A stretch of DNA of 64,000 bases from AP-15 sp963795485 (lineage in GTDB: Bacteria; Pseudomonadota; Alphaproteobacteria; ATCC43930; CGMCC-115725). The translations under genes and the position numbers were made by a program. The stretch's first letter is position 1. Every line of letters begins with the position of its first letter. Of this stretch, positions 8,902 through 18,689 are shown piece after piece. Under the pieces are notes generated by a model. That model did no database searches. It was not told where the DNA came from and was given only the letters and a program-made list of their open reading frames with translations. The stretch spans positions 1,364,001-1,428,000 of the forward strand of contig CAWCIL010000008.1 of NCBI GenBank assembly GCA_963795485.1, read 5' to 3'.

Positions 8902-10368
8902 TTACCCCGCGGGGTCGGAGCACAGCTCGCGGTAGAGCGCCAGGTACTGGCGGGCGGCGGCTTCCCAGCTGAAGTCGCGGGTCATCGCACTGCGGATCAT
9001 CCGCCCCCATAGCGCCGGCTCCTCGTAGAGGGCCACGGCGCGCGCGATCGCCGCGAGCAGACCTTCCGGGCTCTCTGCATCGAAGGCGAAACCGGTCGCG
9101 GTGCCGTCGGCTAGGCTCACCGCGGTGGCGTCGATGACCGTATCGGCGAGCCCGCCGACCCGGCGGACCAGGGGCAAGGTTCCGTAGCGCAGCGCGTAGA
9201 GCTGGGTCAGGCCGCACGGCTCAAAGCGGGAGGGCACCAGCAGCACGTCGGCGCCGCCGATGATCAGGTGCGACAGCGCCTCGTCATAGCCGAGCTCGAC
9301 CGCAGTCCGCCCGCCATATGCCTGCGCCGCCACCGCGAAGCCGCGCTCGAGATCGAGATCGCCCGAGCCGAGAAGGGCCAGCTGATGACCGCTCGCCGCC
9401 AATTCCGGGATAATCGCGAGCAAGAGGTCGAGGCCCTTCTGCGGCGTCAGGCGGCTGACCGCCCCGAATAGCGGTGTGCTCTGGTCGGGATCGAGTTTGA
9501 GGCGTTGCTGCAAGGCCCGCTTGGCCGCCTGCTTTCCCTGGGCCGCATCATCGAGGCCGTAACCCTGCGGCAGGTTCGCGTCTCGGTGCGGGTCCCAGAT
9601 CGAAGGATCGACCCCGTTCAGGATCCCGCGCAACACCCCTGCGCGGCTGCGCAACAGCCCGTCGAGGCCCTGGCCGAAAGCCGAGGTCTGGATTTCGCGG
9701 GCATAGGTCGGGCTGACCGTGGTCAGACGGTCGGCGTAGAACAGCCCCGCCTTCAGGAACGAGACGCCGCCAAAGAACTCGACCCCGTCGACCGCGAAGA
9801 ATTCAGGCGGCAGCCCCAATTCGGCGAATTGTGCAGCCGCGAACTCGCCCCGATAGGCAAGGTTGTGGACGGTAAAGACGGTCGGCACCGGGCGGTCCGC
9901 CGGCGGCGCTGCCGCGAGATAGGCGGCCGCGAGACCGGGGTGCCAGTCGTGGCAGTGGAGGATGTCGGGCCGCCAGTCGCGATCGGCGCCCCGCGCGAGC
10001 GCCGCCGCGACCCAGCCGAAGAGGCCGAAGCGGCGGTGATTGTCGGGCCAGTCGGTCCCGTCTGGGCCGGCGTAAGGGTTGCCGGGCCGGTCGTAGAAGG
10101 CCGGGTGGTCGACGAAATAGGCCAGCCGCACGGTTCCGGGCAGCCGGGCGAGCACCACCCGCACCCGCTCCGCCGCGAACGGCGTCGCCAGTCGGGTGAC
10201 ATCGGTCATGTCCGGAAATGCGTCGAGAAAGCCGGCAAAGCCGGGCAACAGCAGGCGAGCGTCGACACCGATGGCAATCAGCGCCGGCGGCAGGGCGGCG
10301 GCGACATCGCCGAGCCCGCCCGATTTGACCCAGGGGTAGAGCTCGGCGCTGGCATGGAGGACGCGCAT
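8902..10368 (-). CDS. glgA: Glycogen synthase (ADP-glucose type)
   Basis: GlgA extends alpha-1,4-glucan from ADP-glucose. The 488-residue GT5 enzyme begins MRVLHASAELYPWVKSGGLG, containing the K-x-G-G substrate loop. It carries the DWHPGLAAAYL segment in the N-terminal lobe, and the C-terminal lobe has GAVSRLTPQKGLDLLL and PSRFEPCGLTQLYALRYG. The Glu within that last motif is the conserved catalytic residue. No other glg genes are adjacent, so it is not in a glycogen operon here. Confidence 0.95.
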   Translation of the reverse strand: MRVLHASAELYPWVKSGGLGDVAAALPPALIAIGVDARLLLPGFAGFLDAFPDMTDVTRLATPFAAERVRVVLARLPGTVRLAYFVDHPAFYDRPGNPYAGPDGTDWPDNHRRFGLFGWVAAALARGADRDWRPDILHCHDWHPGLAAAYLAAAPPADRPVPTVFTVHNLAYRGEFAAAQFAELGLPPEFFAVDGVEFFGGVSFLKAGLFYADRLTTVSPTYAREIQTSAFGQGLDGLLRSRAGVLRGILNGVDPSIWDPHRDANLPQGYGLDDAAQGKQAAKRALQQRLKLDPDQSTPLFGAVSRLTPQKGLDLLLAIIPELAASGHQLALLGSGDLDLERGFAVAAQAYGGRTAVELGYDEALSHLIIGGADVLLVPSRFEPCGLTQLYALRYGTLPLVRRVGGLADTVIDATAVSLADGTATGFAFDAESPEGLLAAIARAVALYEEPALWGRMIRSAMTRDFSWEAAARQYLALYRELCSDPAG

Positions 10369-10417
10369 CAGCGCCGCACGGACGACGCATTAGCGCGGGC
10401 CGGCGGCGGCCGGGCTC

Positions 10418-12010
10418 CTACGCGGCGGCGACGGGGCACGACAGGGCCGCGCGCGTCGCCGCGGCAACAGGCGTCGAGGCTGCCTCGCGAGGCGTCAGCA
10501 CCCGCGACGCCGGCAGTGCCACGACGACCCGTGTCCCGAGCCCCTTGTCGCTGGCGATGGAAAAGGCGCCGCCATGCAGCTCGGTCAGCCGCCGCGCCAG
10601 CGGCAGCCCGAGGCCGGTGCCCTCGCGGCGGCGCGCGAGGCCGCAATCCACCTGGCCGAACGGCTCGCCCGCGATCGTGATTTCGGCTGTCGTCATCCCG
10701 AGACCGGTATCGCGCACCTCGAATTCGACGCCACCGTCAGCGGCCCGGCGCACGGCCAAGACGACAGCACCGCCGGGATCGGTGAATTTGACGGCATTGC
10801 CGAGCAGGTTCAGCAGGATCTGTTTGAGTCGGGTCGAGTCGGCGATCAGCGGCGGCACCTCGTCTTTGATTTCGACCGACAGGCTCAGCCCTCCGGCCGC
10901 CGCCCGCTCTGCCACAAAAGACAGGCAGGTCTCGGCCAGAGAGCCCGCATCGATCCCCTCGTCCTCGTCGAGATCGAACTTCCCGGCGTCGATCTTTGCC
11001 AGATCGAGAATCTCGTTGATGATGTCGAGCAGGTGCGCCCCGCTCTGGCGAACGTAACCGACATACTCCTGCTGCCGAGGATCGAGCACTCCGGCCGTGC
11101 CCCGCTCCAACATCTCGGAAAAACCGAGGATCGCGTTGAGCGGGGTGCGCAGCTCATGGCTCATATTGGCAAGGAACTGCGATTTGGCCAAGTTCGCCGC
11201 CTCTGCTTCGGCCTTGGCGTCCCGCAAGTTGCGCTCGGCCCGCACCCGCTCGCTAATGTCGCGCGTGGTTCCGCGGTAGCCGAGAAACTGCCCCGATGCA
11301 CCGAAAATCGGCTTGCCGCTGACCGACACGGTCTGCTCCGGCTGGGTCCCCACCTTCCTGGAATAGATGAATTCGCGAAACGGCTCACGCCGTTCCAACA
11401 CGGCCATGTGGTCGCGCCATTTCTGCGGCTCGGTCGCGGCGTCCGAGGCGAGCTCCCATCGGGGGCGGCCGAGCCGGCTGCTCGGATCCTGCCCGAACAC
11501 CCGGATGCCATCGGACAAATAGGTGAAGCGATGGTTCCGATCGCTTTCCCAATGCCAGTCCGATCCGGTCTCGGCGAAATCGCGCAACCGCGCTTCGCTG
11601 TCGCGTCGCGCCGCCTCCGCCTTCTCATACGCCGCCGAGCGCCGAGACAGGGATGCGGCAGCCCGGTGCATCGCCCGGACGACCTCGTCGATGTCGACAA
11701 CGCCCGACGGGTCTTGCGGCGGCATGGCGCCCTCGGTCAGCGCCTTGGCCGCCCGCGCGAGCGTTCGCATCGATCGGATCAGCCGGGCCGCCGCCGCTAG
11801 CGCCACGATGCCGCCCAGCAGCCGCAGGCCCACTCCGGTCAGAGCGATTCCGGCCGCCGCTCCGAAACCCCGTCCCCCGAACTCGTACCAATGCGCGTCG
11901 AGCCGCATCCAGACCAGCGGACCGAGGCCCAGGGTCGGCAGGATCGGCGCGGCGATCATGACAATCAGCAGCGCTCGCAGCGAACCGCATGATTTGATCG
12001 CAAAGCGCAT
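10418..12010 (-). CDS. Membrane-bound PAS-domain sensor histidine kinase
   Basis: The 530-residue kinase has two membrane segments (about 11-35 and 50-78) with a very short periplasmic loop. A HAMP-like region (about 78-130) is followed by a PAS/PAC domain (about 140-255, ending in GYRGTTRDISERVRAE). The HisKA dimerisation helix has phosphoacceptor His285 in NMSHELRTPLNAILGF. The catalytic domain has the N box (LLNLLGNAVKFT), DTGLGM and GTGLGLPLARRL. No response regulator is adjacent, so it is an orphan kinase. The tiny periplasmic loop suggests sensing in the membrane or through PAS. Confidence 0.92.
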   Translation of the reverse strand: MRFAIKSCGSLRALLIVMIAAPILPTLGLGPLVWMRLDAHWYEFGGRGFGAAAGIALTGVGLRLLGGIVALAAAARLIRSMRTLARAAKALTEGAMPPQDPSGVVDIDEVVRAMHRAAASLSRRSAAYEKAEAARRDSEARLRDFAETGSDWHWESDRNHRFTYLSDGIRVFGQDPSSRLGRPRWELASDAATEPQKWRDHMAVLERREPFREFIYSRKVGTQPEQTVSVSGKPIFGASGQFLGYRGTTRDISERVRAERNLRDAKAEAEAANLAKSQFLANMSHELRTPLNAILGFSEMLERGTAGVLDPRQQEYVGYVRQSGAHLLDIINEILDLAKIDAGKFDLDEDEGIDAGSLAETCLSFVAERAAAGGLSLSVEIKDEVPPLIADSTRLKQILLNLLGNAVKFTDPGGAVVLAVRRAADGGVEFEVRDTGLGMTTAEITIAGEPFGQVDCGLARRREGTGLGLPLARRLTELHGGAFSIASDKGLGTRVVVALPASRVLTPREAASTPVAAATRAALSCPVAAA

Positions 12011-12103
12011 TGCCGGACCGCCTTCCGCCCGGCATAGAACGCTGCATGTATTGATTTTGGATTAGCGCCGTTTCCCCGATCCTTTTGCGCAGTCTTCCCC
12101 GCT

Positions 12104-12781
12104 TCAGTGCTGCGCGGCGGGAACTGCGAATTGAGCCGAGGCCGCCGGTGCCGAGGCGGACGCTGTTGGTGCGGGTTCGACAAAGCCGGAGCCGGAAGCC
12201 GGCGCGCCTGACGTCGGCGTCGGAACGACAAACCCCGAGCCCGAGGCTTGGCTCGCACCGGAGGATGCAGCAGCCGTCGGCGTCCGCGGCGAGCGCCTAT
12301 GAACCACATGCCTTCTGGTTCGGTAGGTTGGCTCCGGTTCGGCATAGTAGACCGGCTGCATGTAGTAGGGGGGTACGTTATCGCCCCTGGCGTACATGCA
12401 CTGCGAATAGGCGACATCGTATTGCTGCTGCAGCGTGGCCGCCGCCGCCTGCGCATTGGCGGCGCCGGCAGTCGCCCCGTTCGCGACCGAGTTGGCGGCC
12501 ACCTCACTGTTGCTGGCGCCGGCTGCGGCGCTGCCGCCGCCGCCGATCACGGCGTTCAGCAACACGGTTCCAGCAACCTGATTGTTGGCTGCCTGTATCG
12601 CCGGAGCCATTTGCTGGTTGGCTTGCGCCGCGCACGCTGTAGTATCAGAAGCTAGGTCGGTGGGCATCTTCCCCGGCCCTGGCGTCGCCGCTACGCTTGG
12701 CGCCATCACCGCGGGAACGCAGCCCGCCAAGACGATGATTTGCGCCGTCGCCGCGATCGACATCCACGTCCACATTTTCAT
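12104..12781 (-). CDS. Predicted glycine/alanine-rich lipoprotein
   Basis: The start at 12781 is chosen because AGGAGGCGGAC precedes it. It gives a signal peptide ending in the lipobox LAGC, with lipidated Cys21. The mature part has an Ala/Gly-rich stretch (AVIGGGGSAAAGASNS), then the LQQQYDVAYSQCMYARGDNV segment seen in small alphaproteobacterial envelope proteins. The Ser/Pro/Ala-rich C-terminus holds a tandem repeat around GSGFV[VE]P. The function is unknown. It lies just downstream of the SH3/nuclease-like envelope protein gene, with a small gap. Confidence 0.7.
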   Translation of the reverse strand: MKMWTWMSIAATAQIIVLAGCVPAVMAPSVAATPGPGKMPTDLASDTTACAAQANQQMAPAIQAANNQVAGTVLLNAVIGGGGSAAAGASNSEVAANSVANGATAGAANAQAAAATLQQQYDVAYSQCMYARGDNVPPYYMQPVYYAEPEPTYRTRRHVVHRRSPRTPTAAASSGASQASGSGFVVPTPTSGAPASGSGFVEPAPTASASAPAASAQFAVPAAQH

Positions 12782-12816
12782 GTCCGCCTCCTGCATTCTT
12801 GGTTGCTTGGGCATTT

Positions 12817-13665
12817 TCAAGGTTGCGCCGCCGCCCAAAGGCCGCGACGCCCCTGGCGAGCCGCAGCCTCGCTCTCGCGATAGGCGGGTGTCGCACCGTC
12901 GCCGACCCGCCCGGCGCCGTTCAGGATCGCCGCCTCGGCAATGTCAACCCGGTCGCCGGTAAAGCAGTGATAGCGCCCGGTCTGCGCGTCCGGCTCGCAG
13001 GTCAGCGCGCCCTGGCCCCGCACCCAGTTTTCGAATGGCGCCAGTGCTCCCTGCGGCCCCGGATCGATGCCCGAGAGGCGGATGCGCTGGTCGTTCACGA
13101 CCAATGTCGCGGCGTTGGGAATCCTCGTTACCGGCCCACGGATGATCCCAGGCGATGCGGCCGGTGTCGACGTCGTCGTCGGCGATGTCGGGGGCGAAGT
13201 CGTCGGCGGCATCGCGCTCTCTGGCGCCGACGACGGGGTGCCCGGTCCGGCCGCTGCCGTCGCCGGCTTTGGCGCGGCTGGGCCGTTCTCAAATTCGATC
13301 GAGGTCCTCGTCACATAGGCGCGGGAATTGTCGGGCAGCTCGATCTGCACCCAATGCTTGCCAGCGACGAGGCCGATCGCCTTGACCTCAGCGCCTGCTC
13401 GGATTTCACCCGATGGCTTGCCGTTGGCGGACGGCCGATCGAGCGCCTGCACCGTCTTCTCCAGCCGCACGTTTTGGTTCAGCCACTCCTCGACCTGCGG
13501 GGCCGGCGCCGCAGAGGGGGCGGTAGATCCGACCGCTGGCTCCGCGGCCGAGCCGAGCAACGGCTGAGCTGCCGCAATCGCGAGCGAGACGAGGAGAAGG
13601 AATGGCGCAGTCCGGCGCGCGCGAGCCGTGGTTTCCCTGCGGATCGGATTGATCCTGTCGCACAT
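12817..13665 (-). CDS. Exported protein with SH3-like and thermonuclease-like domains
   Basis: The ATG at 13665 puts a signal peptide (ARRTAPFLLLVSLAIAAAQP) at the N-terminus; the frame is open upstream to 13749 but that extension looks unnatural. A bacterial SH3-like domain follows (EWLNQNVRLEKTVQAL to HWVQIELPDNSRAYVTR). A Pro/Thr/Ser linker leads to a staphylococcal-nuclease-like fold (NAATLVVNDQRIRLSGIDP, then ESEAAARQGRRGLWA). The Arg, Asp and Glu expected of an active nuclease are not all evident, so it may bind rather than cut. Confidence 0.68.
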   Translation of the reverse strand: MCDRINPIRRETTARARRTAPFLLLVSLAIAAAQPLLGSAAEPAVGSTAPSAAPAPQVEEWLNQNVRLEKTVQALDRPSANGKPSGEIRAGAEVKAIGLVAGKHWVQIELPDNSRAYVTRTSIEFENGPAAPKPATAAAGPGTPSSAPESAMPPTTSPPTSPTTTSTPAASPGIIRGPVTRIPNAATLVVNDQRIRLSGIDPGPQGALAPFENWVRGQGALTCEPDAQTGRYHCFTGDRVDIAEAAILNGAGRVGDGATPAYRESEAAARQGRRGLWAAAQP

Positions 13666-13809
13666 CGCGGCGACGCGGCGACGCGTCGAGCACCGGTGGC
13701 GACACACGCAACCGATCAGCTCTGCACGAATGCCGATATTGCTGCTCATGTGAAAAAGCCGGCATCGCCTTACGGGAACCGCCTGCAGCGCAGTTCAACA
13801 CAAAATAGG

Positions 13810-13825
13810 CTCGATTGCAATCGAG
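13810..13825. promoter_or_regulatory. Perfect 16-bp palindrome in a divergent intergenic region
   Basis: CTCGATTGCAATCGAG is a perfect palindrome in the A/T-richer gap between the leftward SH3/nuclease-like gene and the rightward FecR-domain gene. Position and symmetry suit a dimeric regulator's operator. No second copy was seen in the window. Confidence 0.4.
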
Positions 13826-14029
13826 AAGCGAAGTATAAACTATTGATCGTGTTTTGTTCGCATAAGTGTTAACGCCGGGGGGAAGCCGCACGGTCATTTG
13901 GCGAATTGAACGGCTCGCTGCGGATTGGTTGATTTGGCTCGCCTATTCGCAGTAGAGTCAAACCGCCACTCAAAAGGTTAAAAGGATGGTCCCTCGCGCA
14001 ACTGCTCGCTCCAGCTGCTGAGGCCGGCC

Positions 14030-16331
14030 GTGCTGTTCCTTGGGGCATCGCGGTTTTCAGCTGCACGGCTCATCTGCCGCCTCCTTATCGGCTGCTGCGG
14101 CCTCGCTGTCGCCTTGACCGGGCCGGCACGCGCCGAAGATCCGCCTCGCCGGGTCGGCAGTCTCAATTACATTTCTGGAGAAGTCGCCTACGCGCTGCGA
14201 GGCGAGGCCGGCGAACCCGGCGTGTCCGACGCGCTGTCATGGTCTCAGGCCGACTTCAACCAGCCGGTATGCCAGGACATGTCGCTGAGGACCGGTGCGA
14301 TGGCCCGCGCCAGGGTCCGGATCGGCCCCGACGCCATTCAGATGTCGGCCGACACCTGGCTCAACATGCTCAACCTCAGCGATCAGCTGATCGAGGCGAG
14401 CGTTCGTTATGGACGGGTTCATCTGCAGATCAGCAAGCTCGACCACGGCGAAACCGTAGAGGTCGAGATGCCGCGTGGCTCGCTGTGGCTGCTGCAGCCG
14501 GGCGCCTACGACATCGACATCGGCGGCGGCGCCGAGGATCAGCCGACCCGCATCGTCGTCTTCGAGGGCAAGGCGCGCTTTGTCGGCGGCCAGGCTGATC
14601 TGCCGATTGCCGCCGGCGAGGAAGTTCAGGTGAGCGGGAGCTATCCCGCCGTGGTGACCGCCGAGCACAGCGTAGCTGTCGGCAGCCCGGCACCCGGTTC
14701 GACCCTCGCAGCGTCAGTCGCGACACCCGCGCCGACGCCGGCCAGCCCGCCCGAGTCGGCCCCGCTAGCTGCTGCACCCCAACCCGAAGGGAGCAAAGGC
14801 GGCGAGCCGTCCGCGGCGCCGGCCAACCCCGCACCGTCCTTCGCCGCGATCCCGCCGGAAGCGGACCAGTCGAGGGCGACGCCGTCGAAATCCGCCTGCG
14901 GACACGGCATCCGGCGGATCGGGGGACGAGGCACCCCGATCGGCATCGGTTGCCACGGATTCTGGACACGCACCTTCCGACGACTTTCTGCTGTGGGTCG
15001 AAAAGTCGGATGACCAGGCGCAGCCGGCGCCGCAATCGGCGCAGTATGTCTCCCCCGAGACGACCGGATACGACGCGCTCGACCGCTACGGCCGCTGGGA
15101 CACGCTCCCCGATGCCGAGCCGGTCTGGTTTCCGACTTCGGTGCCGGACGATTGGGCGCCTTACCGGTTTGGGCATTGGGATTCGATTCCGCCCTGGGGC
15201 TGGACCTGGATCGACGACCAGCCTTGGGGGTTCGCCCCGTTTCACTATGGCCGCTGGATCAACGTCAACGGACATTGGGGATGGGTCCCGGGCGTCGTAG
15301 CGTCTCACCCGGTCTACGCGCCGGCGCTGGTCGCCTTCATCGACGCGCCCGACAATTCCGGCAGCGGGCCCGATAGCGGACCCGGCGGCGGACCCGATGT
15401 CGCATGGTTCCCGCTCGGACCCGGCGACGATTACACACCCTGGTATCCGGCGGGGCCGGATTACGTCGAGAGCGTCAATGTCGCCCATTGGGGTCACGCC
15501 CGCGGCTTTGGCGCGGGAGAGCGTGGCCGGGAGGCGTGGCGCGGTAGGGAGGCGTGGCGCGGGCAATACTTCAATCGTCGGTTCGCCACGGTGGTCTCCC
15601 ACGGGGTCTTCGCCGAGGGACGCCGGATCGACCGCGGGATGATGCGAGTGCCGGCCGACCGGTTCGAGCATGCGGCGGTCATGCACGGCGCGCCGCGGGG
15701 CATGATGCACGCGGCAGCAATGCGAACCCTGGCAGGGCCGGGCGAGTTTCGCGGTGAGCCGCGCGGCATGGTTCGCGCGGCAGCCGGTCCGGGCGGCCTG
15801 CGACGGGAGCCGGGCGGCGGCCCGGCAGGAGAACACGCGGCCGAAGCCGGCGGTCGCGGCAACCTCGAAGCAGGGTCCGGACACGGTGCCGGACGGCCGC
15901 AGCAGCAATTTGGGCGGGCGGAAGCCGGGCGCAACGCGGCTGCGGTCGAGCGTCGGGGTGCGGCGGAATATGGCCGCTCCGAATTCAGTCACAACCCAGC
16001 CGAGAGTTATCGGGGCGGCCCGCAACAATTTGCCAGGCCGCAAGCGTTTCAGAATCCGGCCGGAGGATACCGCGGCACCCAGCAATTCGGCCGCCCGCAG
16101 GCGTTTCAAAATCCTGGGGGTTATCGCGGTCCCCAGCAATTCGCCCGGCCGCAGGCCTTTCAAAATCCGGCGGGATACCGCGGCGCCCAGCAATTCGGCC
16201 GGCCTCAGGCTTTTCAGGCCCCGGCGGCGGCATATCGCGGCGGCGGGGTGATGGGTCGGGGCGTTCCGCAGATGGCGGCTCGCCCGGCGGCAGTGCATGT
16301 CGGCGGCGGCGGAGGCGGCCGCCACAAATAA
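14030..16331 (+). CDS. Secreted FecR-domain/DUF6600 protein with C-terminal repeats (one frameshift)
   Basis: A signal peptide (cleavage near ARA-ED, residue 35) precedes a FecR-type domain (about 40-205; YGRVHLQISKL, GSLWLLQPGAYDIDIGG) and a Pro/Ala linker. After a frameshift near 14889 (AAA reads correctly as AA) comes the Trp/Tyr-rich DUF6600 block around WAPYRFGHWDSIPPWGWTW and GRWINVNGHWGWVPG. The C-terminus is low-complexity Gly/Arg/Gln/Pro with an 18-residue repeat. The repaired length is 766 residues from GTG 14030. FecR-DUF6600 proteins occur in many proteobacteria and the function is unknown. The composition suggests an envelope or extracellular location. Confidence 0.8.
16008..16241 (+). 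repeat. In-frame tandem repeat, 18-residue period, within the FecR-DUF6600 gene
   Basis: Units beginning at 16008, 16068, 16122 and 16176 each encode YRG-x-QQF-[AG]-RPQAFQNP-type sequence. A last degenerate YRGG begins at 16233. Spacing is 60, 54, 54 and 57 bases, so the period is mostly exactly 54. Alternation of QQFAR and QQFGR suggests duplication in pairs. Confidence 0.85.
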
Positions 16332-16449
16332 GCCGCCGCTGCTGCGAGGCGTCCCGCATCCCGGCCCGACGCGCCGCTCTCCTCGGCGTCGTTCGATTTG
16401 CCGCTGCCCCGGTTGTCGCCCAGGCCGCGCTTACGCTAAGGTTGTGCGG

Positions 16450-17481
16450 ATGACGATCGAAGGGCAACAGCGCACCGAACGCCGATTGGCGGCGATCCTG
16501 GCGGCTGACGTCGTCGGCTATTCACGCCTGATGGGTGCGAACGAGGAAGGCACGCACGTCGCCCTGAAGGCGGTATGGCGCGAGGTGACGGACCCTCGGA
16601 TCGACAGCCATCGCGGGCGGATCGTCAAGACTATGGGCGACGGGCTGCTGGTCGAATTCGCCAGCGTCGTCGATGCGGTGCGCTGTGCGGTCGACATCCA
16701 GCGCGCGATGGCCGCGCGCAACGCCCAAAACCGCGCCGAGGATGCGATCGTCTTCCGCATCGGCATCAATATCGGCGACATCATCATCGATGGTGCCGAT
16801 ATCTTCGGTGACGGGGTCAACGTCGCGGCTCGGCTCGAAGGTTTGGCGCCGCCCGGCGGAATCTGCGTCAGCCGCATCGTGCGCGACCAGGTACGCGACA
16901 AGCTCGGCTTCGGGTTTGAGGATCTGGGACCCCAGCAGGTCAAAAACATCGCCCGGCCGGTCCACGTCTTCCGCATCCCGCTCGATGCGCCCCTGTCAGC
17001 GACGGACTCCTCGCGCTATCCCGATCCGGTTCCGAACCGGCGCGGCTGGCGCCTCGCCGGCAGTGCCGCCGGGGCGGCTGCGGTCATCGGCGTCATACTT
17101 TTTCTGTTGAGGATTTCCCCGGGGCCTGGGGCTTCGCCGTCGCCGGTCGTTGGCGACGCCATATTCTTCGGCAAAGACCAAGCCTCGATGCCTCGGTCCG
17201 CGGGTGGCGCGATCCGCCAGCAGGCCGCCTTCCTGCGTGACAATCCGAACGTCACCGTCACGGTCGAGGCCTATTGCTCGGACGATGAGGGCGTCCGAGA
17301 AGGCCCAAAGGTGATCGCAGAACTGCGCGCCAACCAGGTGCGCGACGCGCTCGAAGCCCGCGGCATCGCCGCTCGGCGGATCAAGATCGAGAACGCCTGC
17401 GACCCCGCAGGCGCCCCAGCGAATTCCCATGACGAGGCGACAGCGGCGCAGAACCGTCGGGCGGTGCTGATCCGAAACTGA
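16450..17481 (+). CDS. Class III adenylate/guanylate cyclase fused to an OmpA-like domain
   Basis: ATG 16450 gives 343 residues. The N-terminal cyclase domain (about 10-178) shows ILAADVVGYSRLM with metal-binding Asp20, IVKTMGDGLLVEF with Lys60 and Asp64, and DGVNVAARLEGL with the transition-state Asn124/Arg128. It therefore looks active and ATP-preferring. One membrane helix (about 201-221) follows. An OmpA-like domain (about 233-343) has IFFGKDQASM, the helix-strand unit, VEAYCSDDEG, then NQVRDALEARGI and NRRAVLI. The cyclase would be cytoplasmic and the OmpA-like module periplasmic, where that family often binds peptidoglycan. Confidence 0.88.
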   Translation: MTIEGQQRTERRLAAILAADVVGYSRLMGANEEGTHVALKAVWREVTDPRIDSHRGRIVKTMGDGLLVEFASVVDAVRCAVDIQRAMAARNAQNRAEDAIVFRIGINIGDIIIDGADIFGDGVNVAARLEGLAPPGGICVSRIVRDQVRDKLGFGFEDLGPQQVKNIARPVHVFRIPLDAPLSATDSSRYPDPVPNRRGWRLAGSAAGAAAVIGVILFLLRISPGPGASPSPVVGDAIFFGKDQASMPRSAGGAIRQQAAFLRDNPNVTVTVEAYCSDDEGVREGPKVIAELRANQVRDALEARGIAARRIKIENACDPAGAPANSHDEATAAQNRRAVLIRN

Positions 17482-17507
17482 AACGGGGCCGCGGCCAGAC
17501 TAGAGGC

Positions 17508-18527
17508 TCAGTTTCGCGTCTTGTCGACGAGACGGTTTTCGCTGATCCACGGCATCATCGCGCGCAGCTTCTCGCCGATTTTTTCGATTTCGTGCTCGGC
17601 GGCGCGCCGCCGCAGAGCCTTGAAGCTCGGCTGGCCGGCGGTGTTTTCGAGCACCCATTCGCGGGCGAACCGGCCGGATTGGATGTCGGCGAGGATCTTC
17701 TTCATCTCGGCCCGCACATGCTCGTCGATGACCCTGGGCCCGCGCGAATAGTCGCCGTATTCGGCGGTGTTCGACACCGAATAGCGCATGTTGGCGATGC
17801 CGCCTTCATAGATCAGATCGACGATCAGCTTGACCTCGTGGCAGCATTCGAAATAGGCCATCTCGGGCGCGTAGCCGGCCTCGACCAGGGTCTCGAACCC
17901 GGCCAGGATCAGCGAGGTCAGCCCGCCGCACAGCACCGACTGCTCGCCGAACAGATCGGTCTCGCATTCTTCCCGAAAGGTCGTCTCGATCACCCCGGCG
18001 CGGCCGCCGCCGATCGCCGAGGCATAGCTGAGCGCCAATTCGAGCGCGTTGCCGGACGGGTTCTGGTCGACCGCAACGAGGCACGGGACGCCGCCGCCGC
18101 GCAGATATTCCGAGCGTACCGTATGGCCCGGCCCCTTCGGCGCGATCATGAACACATCCATGTCGGGGCGCGGCTCGATCAGACGGAAATGGATGCTGAG
18201 CCCGTGGGCGACGGCGAGTGCCGTGCCTTCGCGCATATTGGAGCGCAGGTCGTTCGTGTAGAGCTGCGCCTGCAATTCGTCGGGGGCCAGCACCATGACG
18301 ATGTCGGCCCATTTCGCGGCTTCGGATGGGGTCACCACCTTGAGGCCGGCGGCTTCGGCCTTTTGCGCCGAGGCCGAGCCGGGGCGGAGTGCCACGACCA
18401 CGTCCTTGACCCCGCTGTCGCGCAAATTGTTGGAGTGCGCATGGCCCTGGCTGCCATAGCCGATGACCGCGACCTTCCTTGATTTGATCAGGTTCACATC
18501 GGCGTCGCGATCATAATACACCCGCAT
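17508..18527 (-). CDS. ilvC: Ketol-acid reductoisomerase (NADP+)
   Basis: IlvC converts acetolactate or acetohydroxybutyrate to the dihydroxy acid in branched-chain amino acid synthesis. The 339-residue class I enzyme shows VAVIGYGSQGHAHSNNLRDS (the Rossmann loop), MIAPKGPGHTVRSEYLRG, and the all-helical C-terminal domain with ETFREECETDLFGEQ and MAYFECCHEVKLIVD, which carry Mg-binding acidic residues. It is the last gene of a leftward ilvB-ilvN-ilvC cluster. Confidence 0.96.
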   Translation of the reverse strand: MRVYYDRDADVNLIKSRKVAVIGYGSQGHAHSNNLRDSGVKDVVVALRPGSASAQKAEAAGLKVVTPSEAAKWADIVMVLAPDELQAQLYTNDLRSNMREGTALAVAHGLSIHFRLIEPRPDMDVFMIAPKGPGHTVRSEYLRGGGVPCLVAVDQNPSGNALELALSYASAIGGGRAGVIETTFREECETDLFGEQSVLCGGLTSLILAGFETLVEAGYAPEMAYFECCHEVKLIVDLIYEGGIANMRYSVSNTAEYGDYSRGPRVIDEHVRAEMKKILADIQSGRFAREWVLENTAGQPSFKALRRRAAEHEIEKIGEKLRAMMPWISENRLVDKTRN

Positions 18528-18555
18528 CTTCAGCCTCCTCGCTGTTGCCGCCGCC

Positions 18556-18648
18556 CCCGCGTGATCCCCGGATCAAGTCCGGGGAGGGGTCCAGGGCGAG
18601 CGGTGGAGCGCCGGACCCTGGGTTCCCGCTTTCGCGGGAATGACGAGG
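18556..18648. repeat. Dispersed palindromic repeat between ilvN and ilvC
   Basis: Two nested hairpins are visible: CCCCGGATCAAGTCCGGGG, a near-perfect stem, then CTGGGTTCCCG-CTT-TCGCGGGAATGAC (18618-18644). The second core matches the element at 6611-6637 except in the loop. Its place between co-directional ilv genes suggests an effect on readthrough or mRNA stability, which is inference. Confidence 0.6.
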
Positions 18649-18689
18649 TAAATTGCGAACTACCGAGCTGGCGCAGCTGAATACTTCGG

